Assembly: GCA_020099315.1 (NCBI GenBank)
Contig: CP083650.1
Coordinates: 1,736,001-1,800,000 of the forward strand
Reading direction: 5' to 3'
DNA length: 64,000 nt
Source of the DNA: Citrobacter europaeus
GTDB taxonomy: Bacteria > Pseudomonadota > Gammaproteobacteria > Enterobacterales > Enterobacteriaceae
Positions 17,558-26,749 of this stretch are shown in pieces. The first letter of the stretch is position 1. Every line of letters starts with the position of its first letter. The position numbers and the translations under genes were made by a program. The notes under the pieces are model-generated. The model saw only the letters and a program-made list of their open reading frames with translations. It was not told the origin of the DNA and searched no databases.

Positions 17558-18265
17558 ATGACTGCACATATTAATGCCAAAGCGGGTGATTTTGCGCCAA
17601 CCGTAATTATGCCGGGCGATCCGCTCCGCGCTAAGTTTATTGCCGAAAATTATCTAATTGATTACCGTGAAGTCACCAATGTACGCAATATGCTGGGCTA
17701 TACCGGTTTATATTTTGGGCAACCTGTTTCGGTGATGGGACACGGAATGGGCATTCCTTCAATGACGCTTTATGCCCATGAACTGGTACATGATTTTGGC
17801 GTGCAGAGAATTATTCGTGTTGGTAGCCTGGGGGCAACACAACATCATGTCAAAATGCGAGATATTATTCTTGCCGTCGCCGCTGGAACCGATTCTGTCA
17901 CGAATTTAAAACGTAGCGCGGGCTACGCAATGGCGGCATCTGCTCATTTTCCATTATTGCAGCAGGCGTGGACATTGGCACAGAAGTCTGGCATCGATAT
18001 TAAAGTCGGCAATGTCTTCAGTGGTGATCTTTATTACGATCCTGACGAAAATTTAATACCGGCACTGGAAAAGTTTGGTGTGCTGGGTGTGGATATGGAA
18101 GTGGCAGGGTTATACGCTTTAGCGCATCAGTTTAATATTGAAGCGTTGGCTATATTAACCGTATCCGATCATTGCCTGACAGGAGAAGAAACGACGGCAG
18201 AAGAACGGCAGTTAACGTTTAAGAATATGATAGAGCTGGCGCTGAATACAGCTATTACGGCTTAG
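17558..18265 (+). CDS. Purine nucleoside phosphorylase, DeoD-type paralogue
   Basis: With the ATG at 17558 the product is 235 residues, typical of hexameric DeoD. Signatures include VIMPGDPLRAKFIAENYL, the phosphate and nucleoside-binding GHGMGIPSM, and VDMEVAGLYALA. It cleaves purine nucleosides with phosphate to free base and ribose-1-phosphate in the cytoplasm. The housekeeping deoD sits in the deo operon, so this is an extra copy. It is followed at 38 bases by an MFS carrier and then a Tsx-like porin, making a self-contained uptake and cleavage set. The nucleoside preferred here is not evident. Confidence 0.9.
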   Translation: MTAHINAKAGDFAPTVIMPGDPLRAKFIAENYLIDYREVTNVRNMLGYTGLYFGQPVSVMGHGMGIPSMTLYAHELVHDFGVQRIIRVGSLGATQHHVKMRDIILAVAAGTDSVTNLKRSAGYAMAASAHFPLLQQAWTLAQKSGIDIKVGNVFSGDLYYDPDENLIPALEKFGVLGVDMEVAGLYALAHQFNIEALAILTVSDHCLTGEETTAEERQLTFKNMIELALNTAITA

Positions 18266-18303
18266 CATCAGCATTTAGATGAACCAATCAGAGATGGCAT
18301 TAT

Positions 18304-19458
18304 ATGAAGAATAAAATAGCACTTACGCTGATTAGTTTTCTGGCAAATTTTATTATGGCGGGGTTTGCCAGTCAGTTTGGCATGCTGATTGAACCGATTG
18401 CACTACGCTACAGTGCCGATGTGAATACTGTTGCTTCGATATTTTCGTTGCTTAACGGTGGAGCATTAGCCGGAACCGTCGCCGCCTTTTTCTTGATTGA
18501 GAAAATCGGTGTTAAGCGTATGACGTTCATTATCTATTCGATAGTGTTCCTCTGCGCTCTGGCAATGCACTTAAGCCCTGGATTATGGCCGGTGATGGTC
18601 GCCATGACCCTGGTGGGTTTCTGCGGCGGGATTGGTCTGTGCGTAGCGGGAACGATCGTGGTATCAGTTTGGCAGGATCGCATTCAAAGTACGATGCTGG
18701 TGGTGCAGGACGCCACCTTTAACGTTGCGGGCGTAGTTTTTCCGCTGATCACTACCTTCGCCCTGACGCACAATATGTCGTGGAGTTATAGCTATCTGAG
18801 CGTAGGTATGGTGGCTCTACTCACGCTGGGCGTTGTGGCTCTCACCCGTTTTTCCGCCTGTGAAACGGCTCCTGCAGCGGATAGCGCAGACGTGGCGAAA
18901 TCGGAGTGGAACCCAGGGATTATCAGCGGCGGTATAGGTCTGTTTTTAGGCATGCTGGCGCTGTATACCTTCCTGACCTGGGCACCATTGTTTGTGAAGA
19001 ACAAATTTGGTATTCCCTTTGAAGAAGCAGGAAATATTATTACGCAATATTGGGGGGCTGCGCTGGTCGGCGCGTTAGTCTCAACCGTTATTGTTTCCCG
19101 AGTGAAAATACATTATTTCCTGCTAAGTATTATTCTGCTGGCTTGCGTAATTACATCCATTATTGTCACGAAGGAAAAAATCTCCGGGCTTGATTATCTG
19201 GCCTACAGTTACGGATTTGTCTGCGCAGCATTGTATAACTCCTTTATTGCCTACGGTGTTTCTTTCGTGAAGCGCGCGAGTAGCCAGAACGTATCTTATA
19301 TTTTAATTAGCGGCAGTGCCGGGGCGATGTTTAGTCCGGCGATCAGTGCGCTAATGGAAAAAACTATGGGATTACAGAAAATTATGTACGCAATACCGGT
19401 GTTGTATTTAATCATCTTTATCATGTTGATGGGTACATTGAAACTTAAACGTAATTAA
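18304..19458 (+). CDS. TsgA-like MFS transporter, probable nucleoside carrier
   Basis: The 384-residue protein has about twelve hydrophobic segments and matches the TsgA-type MFS pattern, including the central linker before a W-x-P motif (TWAPLFVK). It probably moves the nucleoside or base handled by the phosphorylase across the inner membrane; this is inferred from its place between a phosphorylase and a nucleoside porin. The gap to the preceding gene is 38 bases. Confidence 0.8.
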   Translation: MKNKIALTLISFLANFIMAGFASQFGMLIEPIALRYSADVNTVASIFSLLNGGALAGTVAAFFLIEKIGVKRMTFIIYSIVFLCALAMHLSPGLWPVMVAMTLVGFCGGIGLCVAGTIVVSVWQDRIQSTMLVVQDATFNVAGVVFPLITTFALTHNMSWSYSYLSVGMVALLTLGVVALTRFSACETAPAADSADVAKSEWNPGIISGGIGLFLGMLALYTFLTWAPLFVKNKFGIPFEEAGNIITQYWGAALVGALVSTVIVSRVKIHYFLLSIILLACVITSIIVTKEKISGLDYLAYSYGFVCAALYNSFIAYGVSFVKRASSQNVSYILISGSAGAMFSPAISALMEKTMGLQKIMYAIPVLYLIIFIMLMGTLKLKRN

Positions 19459-19553
19459 ACACAGTAATAACGCTTACCTTTTTAATTAGATAGCCAGTCG
19501 TCACGCCATTTATTTGGTGGGGCGACACTCAACCTTGCTCAAAGGAATTGAAA

Positions 19554-20390
19554 ATGCTGAAGAAAAATAAATCAATGATGAAAAAAACAGTTCTGGGTGC
19601 GGTAATTGCGATGTGCTGTACGCAAGCGCTTGCGGCTGATTATACCGATGGCAACATCCGCAAAAATGATTTTAACTGGATGCAGATGAACTTAATGCAA
19701 AGTGTGGATGCGAAAGTGCCTTATGGCATTCGTAATGACACCTATCTGGAACTGGAGTTTGGCGCGCGTTCCGGAATTATCGATCTGTACGGTTATGTGG
19801 ATTTCTTTGATATTTTGGATCGCGAGCAGGACGATCGTCATGGTGGTGATAACTTTTTTGCCAAGATATCTCCGCGTTTTTCCCTGGACGCCATTTTTAA
19901 TAAAGATTTATCCGTTGGTCCGTTTAATGAATTCTATATCGCAACGGTAAATAACATTGGTGACCGGGAATTATTTGAGCATTACGTCGGTCTGGGCACG
20001 GATGTTAAGGTGCCGTGGTTTGGTCTGGTGGGAATGAACATCTATGCGCACTATGTTCGTGAAAACTACGGTGCGGATAACGAAGGTAAGTGGGATGGCT
20101 ACATGTTCTCGACCAACTGGTCGACGCCGTTCTATACCTTTTCCAACGGCAGTTACTTGAACTATCAGGGTTACTTTGACTACCAGTTCGCCGCTAATAA
20201 GATTGCTAATCAACCGTTATACAGCAATAACGCGATTGAATGGTATAACGGCATCTACTGGCATTCAGAGCATTATGCGGTAGGTTATGGCTTGAAGTAC
20301 TTCCGCAACATGGCACTGATGGAAAACCACGGCGGAGCAGGGCGTACCACCGGGCTAGGCCACTATTTCAACCTCACCTACAAGTTCTGA
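19554..20390 (+). CDS. Tsx-like nucleoside-specific outer membrane porin
   Basis: From the ATG at 19554 (AAGGA about eight bases before) the product is 278 residues. It has a signal peptide ending near ALAADYTDG, and mature features of Tsx/OmpK porins: DGNIRKNDFNWMQMNLM, YLELEFGARSGIIDLYGYVD, and a C-terminal aromatic end NLTYKF required for barrel assembly. It lets nucleosides cross the outer membrane. The real tsx lies elsewhere in enterobacteria, so this is a paralogue dedicated to the local operon. Confidence 0.88.
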   Translation: MLKKNKSMMKKTVLGAVIAMCCTQALAADYTDGNIRKNDFNWMQMNLMQSVDAKVPYGIRNDTYLELEFGARSGIIDLYGYVDFFDILDREQDDRHGGDNFFAKISPRFSLDAIFNKDLSVGPFNEFYIATVNNIGDRELFEHYVGLGTDVKVPWFGLVGMNIYAHYVRENYGADNEGKWDGYMFSTNWSTPFYTFSNGSYLNYQGYFDYQFAANKIANQPLYSNNAIEWYNGIYWHSEHYAVGYGLKYFRNMALMENHGGAGRTTGLGHYFNLTYKF

Positions 20391-20401
20391 TTGCACCGAA
20401 A

Positions 20402-20440
20402 TGACACACCAATGCTCTGTTTGCGAGAGTTGGTGTGTCA
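20402..20440. terminator. Hairpin between convergent porin and regulator genes
   Basis: TGACACACCAA pairs exactly with TTGGTGTGTCA over a 17-base loop. The right arm contains the stop codon of the regulator on the minus strand. It may stop transcription from both sides. Confidence 0.7.
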
Positions 20441-21124
20441 GTCAATGATGTCGTTGCCGAGAAATTTACGCAGCCCATCCAGATCCTTAATTTCCAGTCC
20501 TTGCTTCGTACGCGTTACCAGCCCGGCATCCGTCAGCGCTTTAACTGCCCGCCGATAAACCCGGTCAGTGGTGCCGAATCGCTCAGCTTCCTGGTATTTT
20601 TTATCAAAACCATCCATTGGCTGCTTGTTCTGATGCTGGCGATACAGGTCATACGCCACGTTATGTACGATAGGGTAGAGCATCCGGTGCAGGAAGATTT
20701 CTAGCATATCCTGATAATCAACGGCCATTGCGCTGGCGAAAAATATCGCCAGCCTGGGATGCTGGTTCAGCGCTTCTTCCAGACGATCACAGGTGCACAC
20801 CGCCACGGTAAGCGGTTCTTCAGCTACGATGTCAAGCTGGCAGCGATACCCGGTAAAAAACTCCATTTCACCAAACAATTGCTCATCACATTCCATTGCG
20901 CCCAACTGAAAACGGCGACCATTCTCCGCGCTATACCGTAGAGAAATTCGCCCTGATTGCACCATAATCAGTCGATCGACTACCTGTCCCTGACGGTATA
21001 GATACTCATCTTCCTGGATAATCTGCGTTTCAGAGAGTAGCTCCTGAAATATCTTCTCAATTAAGGCATCATCCTGTTGCCAGATATTGTGAAAACGACC
21101 TTTAGTGAGGGGCTTAAGCTGCAT
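20438..21124 (-). CDS. Crp/Fnr-family regulator, YeiL-like
   Basis: The 228-residue protein has an N-terminal cyclic-nucleotide-binding-like beta-roll (VDRLIMVQSGRISLRY...QLFGEMEFFTG) and a C-terminal winged helix with RVYRRAVKALTDAGLV. This layout matches YeiL, a regulator sitting near nucleoside genes in E. coli. It is convergent with the phosphorylase-carrier-porin set and is the natural candidate to control it. The effector is unknown. Confidence 0.75.
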   Translation of the reverse strand: MQLKPLTKGRFHNIWQQDDALIEKIFQELLSETQIIQEDEYLYRQGQVVDRLIMVQSGRISLRYSAENGRRFQLGAMECDEQLFGEMEFFTGYRCQLDIVAEEPLTVAVCTCDRLEEALNQHPRLAIFFASAMAVDYQDMLEIFLHRMLYPIVHNVAYDLYRQHQNKQPMDGFDKKYQEAERFGTTDRVYRRAVKALTDAGLVTRTKQGLEIKDLDGLRKFLGNDIID

Positions 21125-21245
21125 GGCTCAACGTCTTATTGTTTGAGAAAATTCCTATCGCTGACTGTATGCCATCTGCTGAGCAATGTCATTAAGAGCG
21201 GGTTGGAGATAATAAAAGGACCAGCACGCTGCTGGCCCTGACACA

Positions 21246-21539
21246 CTAAGGATGGCTGATAAAGCGAGACAGCCGCTGGCGCAGCAGGCGGTTTTCCTGT
21301 CGTAACTGTGCATTCTCTTCCAGCAACGTTAGCGCAACGGCAATTCCCGGCCAGTCAAGTTCCAGCTCCTGACGCAGGCGCACCGCGCGACGCATTACGG
21401 TCAGCGCATGGTCGTCAAACGTCTTGTCTTCATGAGGCTCAATTACCCCTAAGCCGACAATCTCATGGAGCTCCTCTTCTGATACACCGGTGTACAGACA
21501 AAATTCGGTAATGGTAAAGGTGACGGTGACGTTAGCCAT
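21246..21539 (-). CDS. cbpM: CbpM, modulator of CbpA
   Basis: From MANVTVTFTITEF at 21539 the product is 97 residues and ends RLLRQRLSRFISHP, as in enterobacterial CbpM. It binds the J-domain of CbpA and inhibits its co-chaperone and DNA-binding activity. Its start overlaps the cbpA stop by one base (TAATG), so the two are translationally coupled. The frame could begin five codons earlier, but MANVT is the conserved start. Confidence 0.95.
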   Translation of the reverse strand: MANVTVTFTITEFCLYTGVSEEELHEIVGLGVIEPHEDKTFDDHALTVMRRAVRLRQELELDWPGIAVALTLLEENAQLRQENRLLRQRLSRFISHP

Positions 21540-22459
21540 TATGCTTTCCCCCACTCTTTGCGCGGATCAAAGGTCTTTTGTGCATCCGCCAGCTGTTGCC
21601 ACAGGGCGGCGCTGGCATCGTCAGGTTTCGGCGGCATGACTATTTTGATCACCGCATACAAATCGCCGGTATGTTTTTTACTTACCAGACCCTTGCCCTT
21701 AATGCGTAGTCGCTGTCCGGCCTGGCTTCCCGCGGGAATGGTCAGCAGGATGCTCTCTTTTAGCGTCGGAACGGTGACTTTCGCCCCTAACGCGGCTTCC
21801 CATGGTGCCAGGGGAACGACCACTTCCAGATCCTGATTAACGATATCGAACAGTGGATGCGGCGCAATATGAATCACCAGCCACAAATCACCGTTCGGCC
21901 CACCGTTTTCGCCGGGGGTGCCCTGGCCTTTCAGACGGATACGCTGACCGTTACCGACGCCAGCCGGAATTTTCACATTCAGTGTTTTGGGAATTTCACG
22001 TTCAACCATGCCGAATGCATTGTAGACCGGCAGGTTGTAACTGATCGTTCGGCTATGCTCAGTAAGCGTTTCTTCGAGGAATACGGCAACTTCAATTTCG
22101 ATGTCGTGCCCGCGGCTGGCAGGGCGCTGGCGCGACTGGTGCGCACGCTGACCAAAAATGGAAGAGAAGATATCGTCGAAATCTTCGGCGCTGTAGCTTT
22201 GATTCTCTCCTTGCTGGAATTGACGACTGAACTGTGGATCGTTGCGGTGCTGCCACAGCTGGTCGTACTCGGCGCGTCGCTGCTCATCACTCAGTACTTC
22301 CCAGGCTTCAGCAACCTCTTTAAACCGGGCCTCCGCGTCAGTCTCTTTACTGACATCAGGATGGTATTTACGGGCGAGTCGACGATAGGCGGTCTTGATT
22401 GTCTTGAGATCGTCTGTCGGTTTCACGCCCATAATGGCGTAATAATCCTTTAATTCCAT
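21539..22459 (-). CDS. cbpA: Curved DNA-binding protein CbpA, DnaJ-type co-chaperone
   Basis: The 306-residue protein has an N-terminal J-domain with the HPD motif (RKYHPDVSKETD), a Gly/Phe-rich linker and a C-terminal substrate-binding region (IPAGVGNGQRIRLKGQG). It stimulates DnaK and binds curved DNA in stationary phase. It is in an operon with cbpM. About 200 bases upstream of it separate it from the DsbA-like gene. Confidence 0.96.
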   Translation of the reverse strand: MELKDYYAIMGVKPTDDLKTIKTAYRRLARKYHPDVSKETDAEARFKEVAEAWEVLSDEQRRAEYDQLWQHRNDPQFSRQFQQGENQSYSAEDFDDIFSSIFGQRAHQSRQRPASRGHDIEIEVAVFLEETLTEHSRTISYNLPVYNAFGMVEREIPKTLNVKIPAGVGNGQRIRLKGQGTPGENGGPNGDLWLVIHIAPHPLFDIVNQDLEVVVPLAPWEAALGAKVTVPTLKESILLTIPAGSQAGQRLRIKGKGLVSKKHTGDLYAVIKIVMPPKPDDASAALWQQLADAQKTFDPRKEWGKA

Positions 22460-22593
22460 AGCGTTCTCTCGTGTAAATCAACACTTGCAGAAGGTGAACC
22501 GTGACAACTGGTATCACCGCTTAGTTTAGGGTAATCCTGATAACGGCGAATGCCAACCGTGAAGGAGGGATATTGCTATAAACGATGCGGTTG

Positions 22594-22642
22594 CGCACCA
22601 CCAACAGCGCTTTTGACGTTATGGCGTCTGTTGTGTGGTGCG
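22594..22642 (-). terminator. Inverted repeat after the DsbA-like gene
   Basis: CGCACCACCAACAG and CTGTTGTGTGGTGCG form a nearly perfect stem with a loop of about 20 bases. It lies just beyond the stop of the DsbA-like gene. No T tract follows, so intrinsic termination is uncertain. Confidence 0.45.
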
Positions 22643-22663
22643 AATAGTGAGATTAGCTGAACA

Positions 22664-23287
22664 TCAGGATTTGGTTATCAGGAAGCGGACCGTATCAGCA
22701 TAGTTTTGTACGAACGCGTTAAGATCATCAGATTTCAGTCCTTTCGGATTGATCATATATTTACCGTTGATAAAAATGGCGGGTACACCGGTTAAATCTA
22801 CCGCTTTAGCCATTTCTTGCTGTTTGGCAGTCAATGATTTCACGGCAAAACTATTCCATGCGGCATCATAATCACTGGCGCTGACGCCTGCGCTGATAAA
22901 TACATTACGAATATCGTCCGCTGTTTTAATGGTTTGTTTTTTCTGAACAGCATCAAAAAGCATCGGTTTAACTTTATCTTGTACGTTCAACAGCATGGCG
23001 ACGGACCAGGCGTGCGTCATGTCCTGCCCCAGAGGGCCTAAAAAGTCGACGTGGTATTCCGTGAGTTTGACATCAGCAGGCAAGACTTTTTTTACGTTAT
23101 CAGTGATTTCAAAAACTTCATCGTACTGATAACAGGAAGGGCAATAGAATGAGAAAAACTTCAGCGCCGCCGGGGCTGAAACGACGGGTTTTTCCAGCGA
23201 GATATACTCTTTGCCGTCGGTAAATGATGCTGCCTGAGCGCTAACTGTAAAAAGTAACCCAATCAGGGGTAATAAATATTTTTTCAT
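22664..23287 (-). CDS. DsbA-family thiol:disulfide oxidoreductase with a CPSC site
   Basis: From MKKYLLPL at 23287 the product is 207 residues with a signal peptide (cut near AQA-ASF). The thioredoxin-fold active site is FYCPSCYQYDE rather than the CPHC of housekeeping DsbA; the cis-Pro loop reads TGVPAIFING. It resembles SrgA-like DsbA paralogues, which serve particular periplasmic or fimbrial clients. It is divergent from scsA (about 550 bases between). A second ATG six bases earlier (MEMKK) is also possible. The longer frame upstream is not a normal signal sequence. Confidence 0.85.
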   Translation of the reverse strand: MKKYLLPLIGLLFTVSAQAASFTDGKEYISLEKPVVSAPAALKFFSFYCPSCYQYDEVFEITDNVKKVLPADVKLTEYHVDFLGPLGQDMTHAWSVAMLLNVQDKVKPMLFDAVQKKQTIKTADDIRNVFISAGVSASDYDAAWNSFAVKSLTAKQQEMAKAVDLTGVPAIFINGKYMINPKGLKSDDLNAFVQNYADTVRFLITKS

Positions 23288-23293
23288 TTCCAT

Positions 23294-23837
23294 ATACTCT
23301 AAATAACATTTAATAAACAAATTAACTGCTAATGAATACGCCATGCACTGCGTCAGTCTATAATACGATAATCCCATTAAAATGCGCTGACACTTACTTT
23401 CATTTACGCAGTAATACGTGTCGGGATGTTATTTATGTAGTGTCACAGAAATATCTTTTGGCACTCTTCGTAAATAGCGAATGATAACTTCCGTGATATT
23501 TTCTCGTTTATTTCGGCAATGTTATATTGTAATAACAAAACATAAAAATATGATTAATTCTCATTTCGTTTATAAAGGTGAGCTGCAAGACGATGCGCTA
23601 TGTTCTGCCAACGTCCTCTACAATTTTCTTTCTCTTGTCGCGCGTGAACGAATAGGGCAACTGTCAGACAAAACGGTGCGACGGGACCCATTCGCTCGGT
23701 TTATGTCAGGGAGCCCGACCTCAATCTGATTAAAATCGCGGTATATCCAGCAGATAGCAGGACATAACTTTACAGCGGAAAGGTTGCCAAAACCTGGCGA
23801 GTGGTTAAGATAACTCGCATCAATTAGCGAGGGTGTA
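23294..23837. other. Divergent intergenic region between the DsbA-like gene and scsA
   Basis: This 540-base stretch should hold both divergent promoters. A short frame at 23481-23729 has no signal peptide, domain or good ribosome-binding site, and I do not call it a gene. Near scsA, GAGTGGTTAAGATAACTC (about 23799-23816) can form a small hairpin. No clear CpxR or CueR box could be assigned by eye. Confidence 0.5.
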
Positions 23838-24200
23838 ATGGCGAAACGTCAACGGATGGGATGGTGGTTCCTCTGTCTGGCATGTGTTGTGGTGATGGTT
23901 TGTACCGCACAACGCATGGCGGGCCTGCACGCGTTGCAAATGGACACCGTTGCCACAAGCGTTGTTGTCAGCGCACAAGCGCAGACCGACGAGACTTCAC
24001 CCGTTACCCCTTGTGAACTGAGCGCAAAGTCATTACTGGCCGCGCCTCCTGTACTGTTTGAAGGCGCTATTCTGGTTCTGTGTCTGCTGCTGTCGCTGTT
24101 GGCGCCAGTGCGGGCGTTTCGTTTGCCTTTTTTCCCTCCGCGAGCCATCTCGCCGCCCACTCTCAGGGTACATCTGCGATTTTGCGTCTTCCGTGAATGA
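23838..24200 (+). CDS. scsA: ScsA, suppressor of copper sensitivity
   Basis: The 120-residue inner-membrane protein has two hydrophobic segments (about 9-27 and 75-92) and a Cys in the loop (TPCELS). It heads scsABCD, whose other members are thioredoxin-like proteins linked to copper and oxidative stress tolerance in Salmonella. The precise role of ScsA is not settled. scsB starts 48 bases later. Confidence 0.88.
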   Translation: MAKRQRMGWWFLCLACVVVMVCTAQRMAGLHALQMDTVATSVVVSAQAQTDETSPVTPCELSAKSLLAAPPVLFEGAILVLCLLLSLLAPVRAFRLPFFPPRAISPPTLRVHLRFCVFRE

Positions 24201-24248
24201 CAGAACAGCCGTTGCTGACTGTTAAATAATTATTCACGGAGAAAAACT

Positions 24249-26129
24249 ATGATGACTGTTTTCAGACAGGCGCTGCTCTGTCTGTTATTGCTATGGCTGC
24301 CCGTATCCTGGGCGGTTGAACCCGGCTGGCTACGTTCACCCGATAACGATCACGCCAGCGTGCGGCTACGCGCAGATACGTCCGCAGGCGGTGAAACGCG
24401 TCTGTTACTGGATGTCAAACTGGAGGACGGCTGGAAAACCTACTGGCGTTCGCCGGGCGAGGGCGGCGTCGCGCCTGCTATCGCCTGGAAAGACGAAATG
24501 CCAACGGTCGACTGGTTTTGGCCAACCCCTGCGCGCTTTGAGGTCGCCAATATCACTACCCAGGGTTATCACGATAAGGTGACGTTCCCGATGGTTGTGC
24601 GCGGTAGATCGCCAGCCACGCTTAGTGGCGTTTTGACGCTATCCACCTGTAGCAACGTTTGCCTGTTGACGGATTTTCCTTTTTCCGTGACGCCCACAGC
24701 TCAGGATCCGACTTTTGCCCATGACTATGCTCAGGCGATGGGGCAGATCCCGCTTGCCAGCGGTCTGACCGATACTCTGCACGCCGGAGCAAGGGCCGGA
24801 GAATTGGTCGTCGAGGCTCATCGCGCGGGAGGCTGGAATGCACCAGGGCTATATCTGGACGCCGTTGATGATGCGGATTTTGGCATGCCGCAAATTCACG
24901 TTGCAGGAGAGACGTTACGCGCCACGGTACCTGTTCATGATGGTTGGGGGGAAGGCGCGCCGGATTTACGCGGGAAGTCGGTCACGCTGGTGCTGGCAGA
25001 TAACGGCGTTGCCCAGGAAAGTCGTCTTGTGATTGGCGAAGCCCCGGTTATTGAAAACGCCTCGCTCCCGTTGTGGCAGGTGGTGCTAATGGCGCTGTTG
25101 GGCGGCTTAATCCTCAATCTGATGCCCTGTGTGTTACCGGTTCTGGGTATGAAGCTGGGCTCTATTTTGCTGGTCGAGGAAAAAAAACGTCACCAGATCC
25201 GCCGTCAGTTCCTCGCATCGGTAGCCGGAATTCTGGTCTCGTTTATGGCCCTGGCGCTATTGATGACGGTGCTGCGTTTAACTAATCAGGCACTTGGCTG
25301 GGGGATTCAGTTTCAGAATCCGTGGTTTATTGGCGTCATGGTGTTGGTGATGCTGACGTTCAGCGCCAGCTTGTTCGGGTGGTTCGAATTCCGTCTGCCG
25401 TCGGCGATGACCACCACGCTGGCGACTCACGGCGGCAATGGTTTGTCGGGACATTTCTGGCAAGGCGCATTTGCGACTTTGCTTGCTACGCCGTGCAGCG
25501 CCCCGTTTCTGGGCACGGCGGTGGCGGTGGCATTGACCGCTTCGCTGCCGACATTGTGGGGGCTATTTTTCGCCCTTGGGCTGGGGATGAGCTTGCCGTG
25601 GCTGCTGGTGGCTCTGCGTCCCGGTCTGGCGCTGCGTTTGCCGCGTCCAGGACGCTGGATGAATATTTTGCGGCGTCTTCTCGGCATGATGATGCTGGGG
25701 TCGGCTATCTGGCTTGCGACGTTGCTGCTCCCACATATAGGGCTTGGTGGACAAGGTAGCGCGAAAGAAAGCGTGAACTGGCAACCGCTCAGCGAGCAGG
25801 CGATTGAGGATGCGCTGGCGCAACATAAGCGTGTATTCATTGACGTCACTGCTGACTGGTGCATCACCTGTAAAGTAAATAAATACAACGTATTGCATAA
25901 AGATGACGTCCAGGCCGCTTTGCAACAGCCGGACGTGGTGGCGTTACGCGGCGACTGGACGCTGACATCTGAAGCTATCACCGAATTTCTGAAAAAACGC
26001 GGCCAGGTTGCTGTGCCGTATAACCAAATTTATGGCCCCGGTCTGCCGGAAGGTCAGGTGTTGCCCACGTTGTTAACCCGCGATGCGGTACTGCAAATGT
26101 TGAACGATGCCAAAGGAGTCACCCCATGA
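24249..26129 (+). CDS. scsB: ScsB, DsbD-like transmembrane reductant carrier
   Basis: The 626-residue protein has a signal peptide, a periplasmic N-terminal domain with STCSNVC, a DsbD-type membrane domain with Cys in LMPCVLPVLGMK and ATPCSAPFLGTA, and a C-terminal thioredoxin domain with DWCITCK. It passes electrons from cytoplasmic thioredoxin through the membrane to periplasmic partners such as ScsC. Its stop overlaps the scsC start (ATGA). The length equals that of Salmonella ScsB from memory. Confidence 0.95.
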   Translation: MMTVFRQALLCLLLLWLPVSWAVEPGWLRSPDNDHASVRLRADTSAGGETRLLLDVKLEDGWKTYWRSPGEGGVAPAIAWKDEMPTVDWFWPTPARFEVANITTQGYHDKVTFPMVVRGRSPATLSGVLTLSTCSNVCLLTDFPFSVTPTAQDPTFAHDYAQAMGQIPLASGLTDTLHAGARAGELVVEAHRAGGWNAPGLYLDAVDDADFGMPQIHVAGETLRATVPVHDGWGEGAPDLRGKSVTLVLADNGVAQESRLVIGEAPVIENASLPLWQVVLMALLGGLILNLMPCVLPVLGMKLGSILLVEEKKRHQIRRQFLASVAGILVSFMALALLMTVLRLTNQALGWGIQFQNPWFIGVMVLVMLTFSASLFGWFEFRLPSAMTTTLATHGGNGLSGHFWQGAFATLLATPCSAPFLGTAVAVALTASLPTLWGLFFALGLGMSLPWLLVALRPGLALRLPRPGRWMNILRRLLGMMMLGSAIWLATLLLPHIGLGGQGSAKESVNWQPLSEQAIEDALAQHKRVFIDVTADWCITCKVNKYNVLHKDDVQAALQQPDVVALRGDWTLTSEAITEFLKKRGQVAVPYNQIYGPGLPEGQVLPTLLTRDAVLQMLNDAKGVTP

Positions 26130-26749
26130 AGATGATGATTGTTCTGCTGTTAACCCTGTTTTCAGCCGTCAGCGTAGCGAAAGAGCCTGCACCGTTTACC
26201 CCGGAACAGGAAAAGCAAATTGAAGCATTAATTCAGGAAGCCCTGTTTAACGATCCCAATAGCCCGCGGATTGGCGCCAGGCAGGCGAAACTGACCCTGA
26301 TAAACTTCACTGATTACAACTGTCCATACTGTAAACAGTTAGATCCCATGCTGGAAAAAATAGTGCAGAAATATCCTGATGTGGCGGTGGTGATTAAACC
26401 GCTGCCGTTTAAAGGGGAAAGTTCGGAACTGGCGGCGCGGACCGTGCTGACCACCTGGCATCAGCATCCGCAGCAGTTTCTGGCGCTACATGAAAAACTG
26501 ATGCAGAAGAAGGGGTATCATACCGACGTCAGTATTAAACAGGCGCAGGAAAAATCGGGGGCCAGTCCGGTTACGCTGGACGCCCAAAGTGCTGAAACGC
26601 TGAGCACTAACCTGCAACTGGCGCGACTGGTGGGAGTGCAGGGAACCCCCGCAACGATTATTGGTGATGAACTTATTCCCGGTGCGGTGCCGTGGGAAAC
26701 CCTTGAGGAAGTGGTAAAAGAAAAACTGGCGGCGGCCAATGCTCAGTAA
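26126..26749 (+). CDS. scsC: ScsC, periplasmic DsbA/DsbC-like thiol oxidoreductase
   Basis: The 207-residue protein has a signal peptide (about 1-18), a short N-terminal helix that in some homologues drives oligomerisation, and a thioredoxin fold with CPYC in DYNCPYCKQLDP and cis-Pro in VQGTPATIIG. ScsB keeps it reduced. Family members bind copper and protect or repair periplasmic proteins. It overlaps scsB by four bases and scsD by eleven. Confidence 0.94.
   Translation: MKMMIVLLLTLFSAVSVAKEPAPFTPEQEKQIEALIQEALFNDPNSPRIGARQAKLTLINFTDYNCPYCKQLDPMLEKIVQKYPDVAVVIKPLPFKGESSELAARTVLTTWHQHPQQFLALHEKLMQKKGYHTDVSIKQAQEKSGASPVTLDAQSAETLSTNLQLARLVGVQGTPATIIGDELIPGAVPWETLEEVVKEKLAAANAQ

Noticed and set aside
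23481..23729. An 82-codon frame between the DsbA-like gene and scsA
   Set aside because: No domain and no clear translation signal, in a region expected to hold divergent promoters.
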